A DNA stretch of 64,000 nt, from positions 2,853,528 to 2,917,527 of the forward strand of contig CAJSYZ010000004.1 in assembly GCA_910574455.1 (NCBI GenBank), read 5' to 3'. The translations under genes were made by a program, and so were the position numbers. The stretch comes from Trichaptum fuscoviolaceum. Its lineage: Eukaryota > Basidiomycota > Agaricomycetes > Hymenochaetales > Trichaptaceae. Below are positions 32,901 to 42,559 of the stretch, one piece after another; position 1 is the first letter of the stretch, and every line of letters begins with the position of its first letter. The notes beneath the pieces were generated by a model, which did not search any database, was not told the DNA's origin, and saw only the letters and a program-made list of their open reading frames with translations.

Positions 32901-34855
32901 CCTTGGTAAGAACTCCTCTAATTGCTACAGATGAAATCTACTACCTCTGTTCGCAATCTGAAGAGGTCACTGGCGGTTCATGCACATCATATTGCAAGTG
33001 TGAGCTAATTGCTGCAATTGATTCGGTATTATTCTCGGTTCTTCTGACAGGCAAGTGGTCGTGAGGCGTCGCCAACACCACAAGCACAATCACCTGCGAT
33101 GACGACAGTATCCTTCAGTCCCAAACCCGAAGTGCTCGCAACCAAGGCTCATCTTGGTCATCGCAAAGTCTCTCGGACTACTAGCTCTGTGCGTTGATCC
33201 ATTCATGTTTGTGACATGCATCCACTAACTTGCTTACATGCAGACATCTGTAGGACTTGAGGATAAGGATAGAAATAGTAAAGGAAGGGAGGGATCCCGC
33301 GCTCTCGGCAAAAAAAGGGCAACGAATCAGTGTCTTCCTCCCGGAACTCAGGCTGGCTGGACTCATATTCTTCTGCCTTCGCTGTATCGCGCAGTCGGAA
33401 AGTCCACAACTCCATGGCAAAACCCAGACAATAAGTCCATCGGAACACTGTGGGGGAAAGTATTTGATTCTGTCGAACTTAGTTACGACACACAATTGGC
33501 CGACATCTGTTCTTTAGTTGAGTCATCCCTATTTGTCTTACATCGGCCATACTGAATCAGGTATGATCTATTCTGTAGGCAGCCCAGAGATGCTCTGATA
33601 GTTGGCGGAAGAAATTGTTTGAGAAAGCCGAGCAGTCAATTTCGAGTTTCGTCGGCAACGAGCGTTCTAAGTCAGTGGAGACCGAAGAAATTGTGAAGAT
33701 GTTGCAGACGATGGTCGACAAGAAGAAAGCTGAACCATTCCTCTGGGAACGCTGGCATAGTATGGAAAGGGTGTGTGAGATTTCACTCAATGTCACCCTT
33801 CGAGTCCGTGCATTGACTATGAATGTACACAGAAGCAAGGATTGTTCTGCTCTGACCTCGTAGTCTCAGTGTTGTCCGTGCACATTGTCTTGGCCCTGGG
33901 TCGGCATAAAGTATTGGACAAGAACACAATAGGAAAGCCTATAGGTGCCCTCGCCCTTGCGGCAACAGCGGTATCTATCTACTTCAGTACTTGCAGTGGC
34001 TTTATTCACTGAATCTCTCATGGACAGGTCAAAGTTGCAATCGATAAGCAGGTAGCCCGGTTGCAAAATATCAAAGAAGAGCTTGGTGGTGCTGAGTGGT
34101 ACTTCACTAGTGCTCTGTGGCAGCCTCATACGGACGACTATGTCAACTTATTGTCAAATTCCTCGTTTTTCACTGAATCAAACTGGGAGAAGGTTCGGTC
34201 CCGCATAGAAGCTTACAACTCCGTTGAAGATGTCAATGCGGGAAGGAACGCCGAACTTGTTGGATCGGGTGTCACTGGCAGGGATTTCTCCCTATATATC
34301 GACGTTGGAGACGCGGATGCGAGCGGCGAGTATACACATGGTGAGGGCGCTAATAGAAGTGGTAAGTGCAAGGAGAGAAACGAAGACAAGGATAATGACG
34401 GCGAAGAAGTTGAGGATTTCAAGGAGAGGGAGGACGACATGGAGGACGAGGGTGTGTCTGGCGAGGGAGACGAGGACAAGGATCAGGATGAGGACAATGA
34501 CGATGAAGAGGACAAGGATCAGGATCGGGATAAGAACAAGGATGTGGACGAGGTTCTTAGCGTGGGTGATGGATTCAGTGGAGGCTCTGAGGGCGAGGCG
34601 AATGACGCGCAGACAGAAAGGGCGGGGAAGGCGAAGGCGATCGCGAGGACGACGAGGGTTCATTATGGGATTCGGCTACGGACGGCGCAGACTTTTAAGA
34701 GCAGGTCGATCACTGGTGAGCTTTGGCTTTAACCATCCCGCCACTGTATTCAAACACTTACTATCATCAACTTGCAGTGGCCTTCGTTCTCTGAGTATGC
34801 CAAGGAACAGGCAGAAGTGGCGAAATACGATCTGGATCAGGATGCCGTGGTGTAG
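23938..34855 (+). CDS. Plavaka partner protein, micro-exon gene split by LINE A
   Basis: The gene begins at 23938 (MLTQRQTRAKNSDQHPGA) with a highly charged helical exon (TRRTKEEILREKEGKERR). It continues through exon 24600-24933 and an exon at about 25275-25436, then a chain of tiny phase-0 exons (25505-25540, 25651-25729, about 25801-25827, 25930-25974, 26029-26082, 26183-26249), several ending in motifs such as SQLDVL or SHIDV. LINE A separates these from 32707-32757, 32836-32879 and later exons. Conserved family blocks follow: LPPGTQAGWTHILLPSL with TTPWQNPDN (33241-33540), the block ending KKAEPFLWERWHSMERV (about 33578-33770), GKPIGALALAATAV (about 33930-33980), and EWYFTSALWQPHTDDYVNLL (34090-34155). 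An acidic Asp/Glu/Lys-rich tail ends at 34855. Proteins of this type are regularly found beside Plavaka transposases. Their function is unknown to me. The LINE lies at an intron donor, so splicing it out is conceivable. Confidence 0.72.
24936..25274. repeat. Motif-rich intron of the Plavaka partner gene
   Basis: This apparent intron starts GTGAGTTTTAAG (24932) and ends near TTACAAG (about 25257). It carries TACTACTACT (24949, 25078-25089), AATTCAAGTTGAT, and a GC-rich cluster with TGCCAGTGACCGGC and TCAGGTTGGCAC (25109-25170). The motif families that fill the spacers therefore also enter introns of this gene. Confidence 0.5.
26321..28282 (+). pseudogene. LINE A ORF1 (gag-like, CCHC), two compensating indels
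   Basis: The start ATG is at 26321 (MADSHTSKKPNIPAKPG). Compared with the copy in LINE F (minus strand, 43564-42926), this copy has one extra base near 26655 and one missing near 26851, so a stretch of about 65 codons is out of frame with a stop. After that the frame is open to 28282. The middle holds KMYAKEPTLVFTANPYIP and AKRKSGAALTTAVRNFF. The C-terminus has three cysteine clusters of the CCHC type (CDRCQALGHSSRGCK, CAYCAGPHATKYHRSKC and CANCQGPHRSTSVKC), expected to bind RNA in the ribonucleoprotein. An acidic tail ends the protein. Confidence 0.85.
28279..32286 (+). CDS. LINE A ORF2: endonuclease, reverse transcriptase, RNase H
   Basis: An uninterrupted frame of 1335 residues. The N-terminus is an APE-type endonuclease (LLIQEPPWYK, AGDFNRRHRSW, and the LSDHTLLTWEV end motif with the catalytic His). 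The RT domain has SAPGPSGVGYRPLKW, SYRPITLEETLGKLLEKI, VLAVDIQGFFDSV, GTPQGSPVSPILS and the active-site YVDDH (about residue 680). The C-terminal RNase H has IFTDGSRLEHKSGSA, ATDAEIFSL, MSDSLTAL and GHSGVPGNEWADEEAKKA. The start codon overlaps the ORF1 stop as ATGA (28279-28282), which suggests coupled or re-initiated translation. This is the only complete ORF2 in the window, so the copy may retain enzymatic activity even though its ORF1 is broken. Confidence 0.95.
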   Translation: MIDTLRVLQWNAAHSLAAIHSLFPLLANNPRPPHLLLIQEPPWYKIGTQPSLTNPDGDDVFNVPSIPGYVPCLPPATRPRVVTYVSRSLPTHSWSIVGAASHGTDVLTIEVRSTHTVRLCNYYGQQAPGRVAPTPTYPGESFLFSLTPAIAASLTIAGDFNRRHRSWSELPCSNAESNRGQPLDDFFREHGHEPAHHPDVDTRPGKDGPRCPIDMVWTAPNIPPEQVMDTFTSSHSALSDHTLLTWEVPVGPFVHLPRPPRLSNDDREAWCATAFPLLHEAFALPASDKAELDAKAKAIQSAMVAAMESMTKSRKRSKTEVPWWSPECSSSLAAIKDAPTARLRAAAKRAFKATTRAARRVFYAEQVKDANSTNIWSWAKRGLGIRPTPVPSLRKPDGTFTTTEQEKAELFHSTYFPPPPPLPAAGLRPLPPPSAAAPPILMKELMDALAGTSNLSAPGPSGVGYRPLKWVIGSFAKEVLSLFNDCLRLGHHPACWRITKVVMLRKPNKKDQFSPRSYRPITLEETLGKLLEKIIANRLQFLANTQNWLPPNQYGGRQGHSVYDAAQRLLQIVEKAQSEDKVCSVLAVDIQGFFDSVHPQHLHHRLLELGCSPDMADWCLSFMTGREAAISFDGTTLPSVRKPDFGTPQGSPVSPILSTLFAAIAIQRFHHPDCELLAYVDDHMIAITGSSVTANCRNLVGAYHHLNSNFNDINLNIETAKTELLHFHPPGRRQRYRGWDSRGVQLDEDTLIKPSIPLRWLGIWWDPALSFKPHVERMRSKGLSTLAAIRLLANTERGMSALNLRQLYSACVRTVLAWAAPVWYTGTRQKTLVARLQGVQNTACRWILGVYRGASPLSTNYLCSMPPFQFYFNYLKTNHALRLWRTPHSVGRRAIPAAQKPRLYSSSLADRVPIAQQVPAYTHSPWEDPLAFAGGRLKFAIPAGPVDTDTRQAFVASANSLCTTTSVQIFTDGSRLEHKSGSAIVAMRGHHRLGFRHCASPKIATATDAEIFSLASAPAWAASHFGRHLLEVESIVFMSDSLTALRLVRDWPSAPGAHLLLAWKAGITNLLDIHPNLKIEFHWCPGHSGVPGNEWADEEAKKATELPPSSSLPSISALREQNTLNAQKQWEDHLAHATASTADKYLAITGPPKRRPRALMEMSDTYPRAEISAVAQVLCCAGPFGAYWMRMSPEYRRRNGLITYCRWHNHPPWPAQTAAHILGGCETFRPWIGKVWPKGTPLPAHHTEWADEPLIDVIRKWLKFTRHLDRPTQRTSAAIRLAFAMMELDGLPTDQDMDLTTLRVYVRRALGPRTQDTDPDLYDFNGHVSDPPLDL
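32510..32528 (+). other. Conserved 3' UTR hairpin of the LINE family
   Basis: An 8-bp perfect GC-rich stem (CCGCCACC, loop TCC, GGTGGCGG) lies about 220 bp after the ORF2 stop. The same hairpin with loop TTC is in LINE C (52285-52303), D, E and F. In LINE B (44736-44752 on the minus strand) one A-T pair of the stem is replaced by G-C. LINE reverse transcriptases often recognise 3' RNA structure, so this is a candidate binding site. Confidence 0.6.
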
Positions 34856-35281
34856 TTACTGAGGGACACTGAGGCACTGATTTCTACTTATCTGTCATAA
34901 ATTACTTGTGGAATGAACCAATACTGGAACCTCTTAGTACGCACTTACACGCTTGGGTACTGCAAACCTACAGACGAAAAAGTCTACTTATATGATTAAA
35001 TGCTGAATTACTTATGGAATGAACTACTTGAACGTCTTACACACTTTTACTCTTGAGCACTGCAATTAAACTGCCAGAATAAATTCTTCTGATATGCTTG
35101 AATGCTGGAGACTGAGGCACTGAGAGCACTGATTTCAGTTGACGGCACTGAATTCAGTAAGCCCCTTCCTGAATAATGAAACCACATGCCTGAAATCAGT
35201 AAATCAGTAGAATTTTACTTCCCAGGGCTTCAGAGGACTTAAGGCCGGTTAAGTAGCCGTAAGCAAAAAAGAAGATTCCCT
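34856..35281. repeat. Spacer with diverged tandem duplication
   Basis: No gene is supported. Two imperfect direct copies of roughly 110 bp (about 34902-35010 and 35015-35110) share TTACTT(G/A)TGGAATGAAC, a GGGTACTGCAA/GAGCACTGCAA segment and an AATGCTG end. After them lie words of the type GCACTGATTTCAG and GAATTCAGTAAG (35120-35220). Confidence 0.5.
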
Positions 35282-35319
35282 GATGTATACCGTCTTCTGC
35301 GCTTGCGACGTTTACCCAG

Positions 35320-38300
35320 TCTTACCCCATTGACTGGACCCTGTGGCACCGGCGCCTTGCACATCTAAACCATGCAGATGTGCAGCGCCTATACAATGAG
35401 CACCTTGTGAGAGGCATGGTTGTCAAATCAAAGGCATTACCAGATGCAATATGCGAACCCTGTCTTGCGGGCAAACTTCATCGGGCCAAAGTGCCTAAGA
35501 AAGCCAACACTCGAGCCACTGCGGTTTTGCAGTTAGTGCACTCTGACGTGCATGGCCCCCTCCGCACTCAGTCAAGACATGGGTATAAATACTGGATCAC
35601 CTTCATTGATGATTACAGTCGCGCCTGGGTTGTACTTCCGCTGAAGAAGAAGAGTGAAGCGTTTGGCGCGTTTCAGAAGTTTATGGCATATGCAGAGAAC
35701 CAGACTGGCGTCCGCATAAAAGCCATACGCGATGACAAAGGAGGCGAATACATGCCTAAAGCATGGGATGAATTATGTCTTAAGAAAGGCATCCAGCGAC
35801 AACACACTGTGCGCAACGAGCCTCACCAGAACGGTGTTGCTGAGCGCGCTAACCGCACCATCTCGGAGGGCATCACTGCCATGCTCAATGAGGCGCGTCT
35901 TCCTCCCACATTCTGGTGGGATGCAGTGTCCACCTTTGTCCATACACGAAACCGTTCTCCCACATCTGCTAATGTCAACTTCGCCACTCCGCTCTCTCTC
36001 TGGCAAAAATCTAAGCCAGATGTCACTCATCTTCGCGTCTTTGGATGTACTGCATATGTGAATCTGCAGAAGGATCAGCGCAAGCAACTGGAGCCACACT
36101 ATAGCAAGTGCATCTTTATTGGCTACCCCGCTGAGTATAAAGGCTGGCTATTCTGGAATCCTGTCACTCAGAAGTAAATCATCAGCGACTCTGCTGTCTT
36201 TGATGAAAGTAAATTCCCTGGCAACTCAAAAACGCCAGTTGATCTGAGGCTTGAAGCGGATGACCTAGATCAGGGGGGGCTACAACACTTCATCGTTGAT
36301 GACTCCGATGATGAGTCCGATGATCTACCTCCTCCGCGTCAGCCACCTCCAGACAATGACAGTGATGACAATGACATACCACCTCGTCAACCAACTCCAG
36401 ACATACCAGAGCCACCTCCTGCTGCACCTGATCCGCCTGCACATAAACCGCCATCTCCTCCACCAGCACCTCGCATCAAGCGTGAATCCACTCCTCCTGC
36501 CTCTCCTACACCAAAGCGCGCCAGGCCAAGCATACCATAGCCTAAAATGCCACATACTCTCACTCCGCGCCCTTACTTCACCAGACGCGACGCTCTCATC
36601 AACCCACTCATGGACTATCCAGGCAGACGCATACCACGCCCTGCTGAACCGCCAGCCAGACATTCTGAGGAACCACCAGTTGGGCAATCTCAGTCGCCTG
36701 AACCATCCTCAGATGATCCATTGGATTTCACCCATGGATATGATGATGACACAATGTCAGTTGATGAAGAGGAGCTGCTGCTTACTTTGAAGAGGCGTTT
36801 GAGCACATGCTAGAGACATCTGAGAATGCGCTTGCGGCTAATAGTGGAGAACCACTTCAGTGGAAAGATATCAAAGGCAGACATGATGCGCATGATTGGG
36901 AGCAAGCAGCGGCAGAGGAGTTCATGAGTCTCATTGAGAATGGGACATTTGAGCCGGTTAGACTGCCAGAAGGAAGGAAGGCCATTGGAAACCGCTGGGT
37001 GTTTAAGCTGAAGAGAAAGGCTGATGGATCTGTTGACCGGTACAAAGCGCGACTTGTTGCTAAGGGATTCTCCCAACGTCCGGGACTTGAATTCTCTCAA
37101 GTGTTTGCGCCTACAGCCAAGTGGGCAGCACTGCGCGCTATCCTGGCGCTTGCAGCAATTGAGAACCTTGAGTTGTACAGTCTTGACATCTCAACTGCGT
37201 TTCTCAATGGCGAAATGGACCATGATGTCTACATGCAACAACCGGAAGGATTCAAGGAGCACTTTGGGCGTGGCTATGTGCTGAAGCTTGTCAAGTCTCT
37301 CTATGGCTTAAAGCAGGCTGGCAGACAGTGGCACAAGAAACTCAAACTCTGTGCTGCAAGGCATGTCATTTGCGCTTGTCAGATGTGACCACAGTATTTG
37401 GGTCTACAAGCGGGGTGATGTGCGCATCATCATACCCGTCTATGTGGATGACATGACCATTGCCTGCAAGCATAAGGACAACTATGAGTTTGTCAAAGAC
37501 GAGCTAGCCAAGCACTTCAAGCTGCATGATCTGGGACCAACTTCATTCCTACTGGGCGTTCACATTCAGAGAAACCGGAAAACACGTACTCTCACCATTT
37601 CTCAGCGCCAGTACATCATTGACATTCTGGAGCGCTTCAACCTTGGTTCATGCAGCACAGTCACCACTCCTCTACCAGAAGGCCTTAAGCTCAGCAAGGA
37701 CATGGCGCCCAAGACTAAGAAAGAACTTGCGGAAATGCAAAATATTCCCTACAGTCAACTAGTTGGCGCCCTCATGTATCTAGCCACAGCAACCCGGCCT
37801 GATATTGCCTATGCAGTTGGTGTCCTTGCTCGCTACATGTCTAACCCTGGCATGGCCCACTGGAAAGCAGCTAAACACCTATGCCAGTATCTCCAAGGGA
37901 CTAAGGACATGCGGATCACATATGCGCCTGATCCAAATGCTGATGAGCTGTTTACTACATACTCTGATGCGGATCATGGTGGCAATGTTGACAATGGCAG
38001 GTCCACCTCTGGAATGGTTGTGAAGATGGGAACTGGTGCAATTAGCTGGGCAAGCAAGTTGCAAGGCATTGTTACGCTTTCTACTACAGAAGCAGAGTTT
38101 GTCTCAGCTTGTTCAGCAGGACAAGAAATTCTCTGGCTTCGCAACTTATTTTCTGAATTTGGCTATACTTTTGATTCACCTTCTACACTCTATGTTGACA
38201 ACCAATCTGCCATTGCTGTTGCTAATAATCCAGAGCACCATGGCCGGATGAAGCATCTTGATCTTCGCTACTACTGGCTTAGAGATGCGGTTGAATATGG

Positions 38301-38415
38301 ACATATTTCTATTGTTTATCTTTCTACTGCTGACATGCCTGCTGACATTATGACCAAAGCTCTTGGGCGGGTCAAAGTGCAGACTATGTGCAGTTTACTT
38401 GGACTTCAAAAATAG
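35320..38415 (+). pseudogene. pol: Copia pol remnant: integrase, RT, RNase H
   Basis: The first block, open to 36177, has the GAG-pre-integrase motif (LWHRRLAHLNHADV, CEPCLAGKLHRAK) and the integrase core (VHSDVHGPL, IRDDKGGEYM, EPHQNGVAERANRTI). Stops occur at about 36175 (TAA) and 36538 (TAG), flanking a Pro/Asp-rich linker. A frame change near 36780-36810 leads into RT (WKDIKGRHDAHDWEQAAAEE, IGNRWVFKLKRKADGSVDRY, LDISTAFLNGEMDHDVYMQQ). Another change near 37345-37380 leads into the active site PVYVDDMTIAC and an RNase H with YSDADHGGN, SSTTEAEFV-like LSTTEAEFVSA and YVDNQSAIAVA. The frame stops at 38415. The frames are left as they are in the sequence. Confidence 0.9.
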
Positions 38416-38425
38416 AGATGACTTC

Positions 38426-38438
38426 GGTCAGGGGGGAG
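38426..38438 (+). promoter_or_regulatory. Copia polypurine tract
   Basis: GGTCAGGGGGGAG lies immediately before the LTR start TGTTGAAGTG and would prime plus-strand synthesis. Confidence 0.7.
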
Positions 38439-38696
38439 TGTTGAAGTGACTTATTCCTCTCTATTTATCTCTTCTTATTGTTCTTTACATTTATTCATTA
38501 CTTCATTCACGGACTCTTAGTACACTAGCGTGGGAACATTTAACCCCCTAAGAAAGTAACATATATACTGCAGTGATACGTCCCTGTGCACCTTTAGCAC
38601 TTACACTATCACTGCAGGTATGTAATTATTGTATGTTAGATTTAGAATATAGCACTTACACTATCACTGCAGACTCTGTCTGAGAAGTGTGCCGTT
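38439..38696 (+). repeat. Copia 3' LTR
   Basis: About 258 bp beginning TGTTGAAGTGACTTATTCC. It is about 98 percent identical by eye to 63721-63978, with only a handful of substitutions. It contains an internal direct repeat GCACTTACACTATCACTGCAG (one base longer than quoted limits allow is not implied; the two copies lie near 38609 and 38652). The exact right border is uncertain because the two copies diverge after GTGCCGTT. Confidence 0.8.
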
Positions 38697-38783
38697 TACA
38701 TATGTGGCAGATAGGGAAGCACAGGTGCGCCGCAGTCTGCGCAATCCGCTTTTTGTGCTACTACTAATCATTCCACTCACCAG

Positions 38784-41700
38784 ACTAAAGCTCTGTTCGA
38801 CTGGGTCCCTTTACGAGACTCCCTCCTCGATGAGTTGACTCGTCTCGATGGCTTCAAGGCTCAGAAGGACTGCGCGAGCTGCGGTGTAGAGTTCGGCGAT
38901 GAATTCCACCCCTTACGGTGCAGTGATTGCCTAGGCACGGCGTATCTATGTGAGCGTTGCGTTTGCGCTGTTCATGCAGACAATCCTCTCCATCGTATTT
39001 ATGTGAGTAACGTTTCTGGACTGAACTGTTAAGTCAACGCTAAAATTTGTCAATTACAGGTCTGGAAGGGGTTCTGGGACAAAACCGAGTTACACAAGCT
39101 CGGCCATACGTTCAGCATTGGCCACGGTGGTTTGGATTGCCCAGCCGCAGATTCAAATGCGCCAGGTTATACCCTGAATGTCGTTGCCACGAATGGACTA
39201 CACCGCGTTCAAGTTCGATGGTGTACGTGCAGCCAGTCCTTGGGAAAGGCGAGCGAACATTGGGTACAGTTAATGCGAATGCGATGGTTTCCGGCGTCAC
39301 CCAGTAGGCCGAGGACTGTTGTCACCTTCGATTGTTTGGACGCCTTCCACAAACTCACATTGCAAGGAAAATTAACCGGACACGACTACTATCAAAGTCT
39401 TGTTCATCTAACGGATAACACGGACTTGGACCCGCCTCGGGTGAGTTGATGTTCTAATATTTCATTTCCTGTTCTAATATACATTATAGAAACGTTATGA
39501 AGAATTTATGAGGCTCTGTCGTCTTTGGCGCCACCTCAAACTTCTAAAGCGAGCGGGCATTGGCCTCAGATGCGAAGGCGTTGCAAGTGCGCAATCAGGG
39601 TCATGTGCAATCGCGTGTCCTGCTTGTCCGAACCCCGTGATTGCGCCACGATCGCCTGTTCTGTTTGACCTTGGGATTGGTGATGATATGAAAGATAAAT
39701 CGTACGTACTCTTCTGTGCTTCTTTTGAATCGGCTCTTACTTATTTATTAGGTGGCTAGACACCCTAACTTTGATGTTAGACGCGAACTTCAGGCTAAAA
39801 TCGAAAGAACGAGGCATTAAGTCTGACCCCGCGCTGGGGTCTGGCCTCGCTTACTACGTAGAGGAAGAGAAATATCAAGAGTATTTGAAGACCTGCTCCG
39901 ACCAGACTGAGGTATTTAATTTTGAATTTTGAAGAATTTAACGTACCCGCTAACTTGCTTTTACGTGAAGGTGAACTACTGTGATTCAGGCCTTCATGCT
40001 GTCGATCACGCGAACACACGGGGCGGAGATCTGTATAGCGCAAGTGGCGTCGGTGCGTGCCAATGTCGGCACATGATGATGCGCAAGCTCGGCGTTGGAG
40101 ATTTGCAGAAAGGCGAAAGGTCAGTTTAGTTTACTGTTTAGCAAGCGTGCATTATCTGACGGTCCTCTTAGATACGCTAACATGGATTATATCTTCTGGT
40201 CGACATTATTTGGTTACGATGGGCCTCTAATAACTGTGTCGTACGACATCGTATGTCAATGGCACATAAACCTTATGAAGCGATTTGAAGACCTACCGGA
40301 AGAAGTTCGGGATAAGGTTGACAAATTCGCAATTAAATTTGTCATCCCGAAATTTCACATCTCGGCGCATGGCGATAAGTGCCAATCAGTTTTTTCCCTC
40401 AATTTTCGGCGACATATGGCCCGAACGGACGGGGAAAATATCGAGCGCGGGTGGGCGCATATGAATCCGGCGTCCTTGTCCACGCGAGAAATGGGACCAG
40501 GAGCTCGTAGGGATACTCTCGACTGCCAGTGGTCGGGCTGGAACTGGCGATTACTTGTGCGTCTAGGTATGTTTTCGTCTGTTTAAATCACGTCATGTAC
40601 TTTCTGACCATCTTCACAGGTACTAGCCTTCTTCGTCGTCTCTACGAATCTGTTGCAGAAGCACGAGTGCATCGAGCGCAACATATCGAGTTCTCGAAGA
40701 CGTTTTCAGAAGAGAATATTGCGAGATGGACTGAAATGGTTCGGGTTTGGAATGATAGTCCGAAAACGGCTCCAAATCCGTACGAAGAACCAGTCCTAGG
40801 TATGTCATCATCTATATTCATCATACAGCTCTCGAAGTCTGACATTATTGCTCTAACAGGTACTTCTCTCGCGGACGTTAAGCGGGAACTCAATAAAGAA
40901 GAGGACGAGGAATTGAAGAACGGCGTGCTCCCTCTTCACCAGATGTCGGCTGCTCAGTTTTTGGCAACCGGGTTGGAATTGGAGGAACAGCAGTACGTGA
41001 AAACATTTCTATAACCTCTAACTTTCTCTGATTACATTTTGCATACGTGTAGACGTGTGCTTGCAAATCGGTATAAGCACGCCCGCGCGAAGACGAACAA
41101 TAGTCGCACCTTTGACATCGACAAGAAAGACAGGGAGGTGCGAAGGAAGATTTTGCTATGGCGCACCATACAGCAAATTTATATGCCATGTGCGACAGCC
41201 GTTCGTGCGAGCAACGCCGCTAAACGGGCGGAGAGGATCGCACGAGAAAAGGCTGGGGCTAAGGGGTCTACGACCTCCTTATTGGTTCGTGTGGCCCCCG
41301 ACATCGCAGGATTCAACTCTGGTGAAACCGATGAGCTTGCGACTGAATTTGCTGTGGACATGGACCTTTGCTTGCCTTCTGCCTTGCCAGAAACCCTTCG
41401 GAAGGACCCGGCACTTGCGCATCTGATCGAGAAGGAACGACGGCTTCGCCTTCCTCAATGCCGCGAAGCTCTTTCGTCTCTGCGCAGACGCTTGCGCATT
41501 TGTGCTCGTCTATTCGACAGCAAAAAAATACACACCGCTGGCACTGGTACGAAGCCTAATACGCGAATGCAAGCTCTTCTGGACAAGCACGGGCTGTATA
41601 GAGATCGAGATATCGAGCGCTACAGAGCCGCTCGAAAGGCTCTCGTTTCACTGGATCCGAAAGGTGCATGGCAGCAAATTCTCAAGCCACTCCTCAACGA

Positions 41701-42332
41701 AGACATCCATCCCCCGATACGCGGACAAGAAGTGACGGCTAAGGGTAGAGCTCAGGGGAAGCGAAGTAGGAAGGGCACTGTGCTGGAGTCGGAAGGAAGG
41801 AGGACATTGTCGTGGATTTGGAGGTCAATAGCTCAGGTCGAGGGTGCGGAAAATGACATTGCGGCTGCAAAGGAGTTGGAAGATGGTACGTCAGACTTTC
41901 TAACTTACCTTTGCAATGTCTAAACATTACGAAGGTCTTCGCGTTGAATGGGCAAAGTCGCTCGCGCGCGCCGAACGATGGGAAGAAGAGGTTTTACTTC
42001 TTCGGGAAGAAATGCGGCGCACCCTCGTGTTTCTTGACTATCAAGGTCAATGGTGGCGTAAGCAAGGATCCCTACGAACAGACGGCGACGATGTCCTTTC
42101 TTCAGGGCTGCGAGGGTACGCGGAGAAGCAAGCAATGATTCGCAGTCGCCTTGCGAATGATTTCGCGTCAATGTGGCTGGGAGGTGCCAGCGATTGCAAG
42201 CTTGCACCACCGGTCACTTGGCCAGCTCACTATCTCTCTGTGGCTTCGGTCTCGAAGAAAGCGAAGTCTCGACCTGCACGCAAGAAAATGAGGGCGCGAG
42301 TTATCAGTAGTGTCGAGAATCCTCAGCAATAG
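38784..42332 (+). CDS. KDZ-family transposase, N-terminus missing
   Basis: A multi-exon gene begins after a CAG acceptor at 38781-38783, only 85 bp past the copia LTR. Its first exon has a cysteine-rich finger (CASCGVEFGDEFHPLRCSDC). An intron (39004-39059) precedes the CxC2 region (HTFSIGHGGLDCPAAD, NGLHRVQVRWCTC). KDZ blocks follow in the usual order: LMLDANFRLKSKERG (39774-39820), CDSGLHAVDHANTRGG, GACQCRHMMMRKLGVGDLQK, YANMDYIFWSTL, VSYDIVCQWHINLMKRFEDL, FVIPKFHISAHGDKCQ, and RTDGENIERGWAHMNP with STREMGPGARRDTL. A long helical C-terminus follows with WLGGASDC near the end, stopping at 42332. KDZ proteins are DDE-type transposases common in basidiomycetes. No stop was seen in the exons, but the upstream part of the protein is absent or separated by the copia insertion. 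Confidence 0.85.
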
Positions 42333-42559
42333 GCTGCAACCACCATTTCTTATATTTAAATCTGATTAACTATCCTTTTAATGCATGTGTATCTAATTAG
42401 TTTGCTCACTATCAACGTAAGATATCGATTGTGAAACAAAGTGCGCCGGTGAAAAGACTTAACGTCTCCAACTACCCGTGGGAATAATGTCTTAACGTTC
42501 GTCAAGGAAGGACGGGTTATGCTTACACCCGAATCCCGGAACCCTAACACAGGTAACGT
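42333..42559. other. 3' flank of the KDZ gene
   Basis: No gene or known element is supported. The stretch is AT-rich at first (42350-42410), then contains a small inverted motif around GACTTAACGTC/GTCTTAACGTTC (42453-42500). It may hold the right end of a KDZ element, but no terminal inverted repeat could be matched. Confidence 0.4.

Larger units (their letters stand above)
35282..38696 (+). mobile_element. Ty1/copia retrotransposon, 5'-truncated, with 3' LTR
   Basis: The copy starts inside pol just before the integrase zinc region and runs to its 3' LTR (38439-38696). There is no 5' LTR, gag or protease. The order integrase, RT, RNase H is copia-type. It has two in-frame stops and two frameshifts, so it is dead. 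Its LTR is closely matched by the LTR at 63721, showing that the family moved recently. Confidence 0.88.

Noticed and set aside
32840..33064. 74-residue ORF with a hydrophobic N-terminus
   Set aside because: It spans predicted introns of the Plavaka partner gene, and the exons in the other frame fit the gene better.
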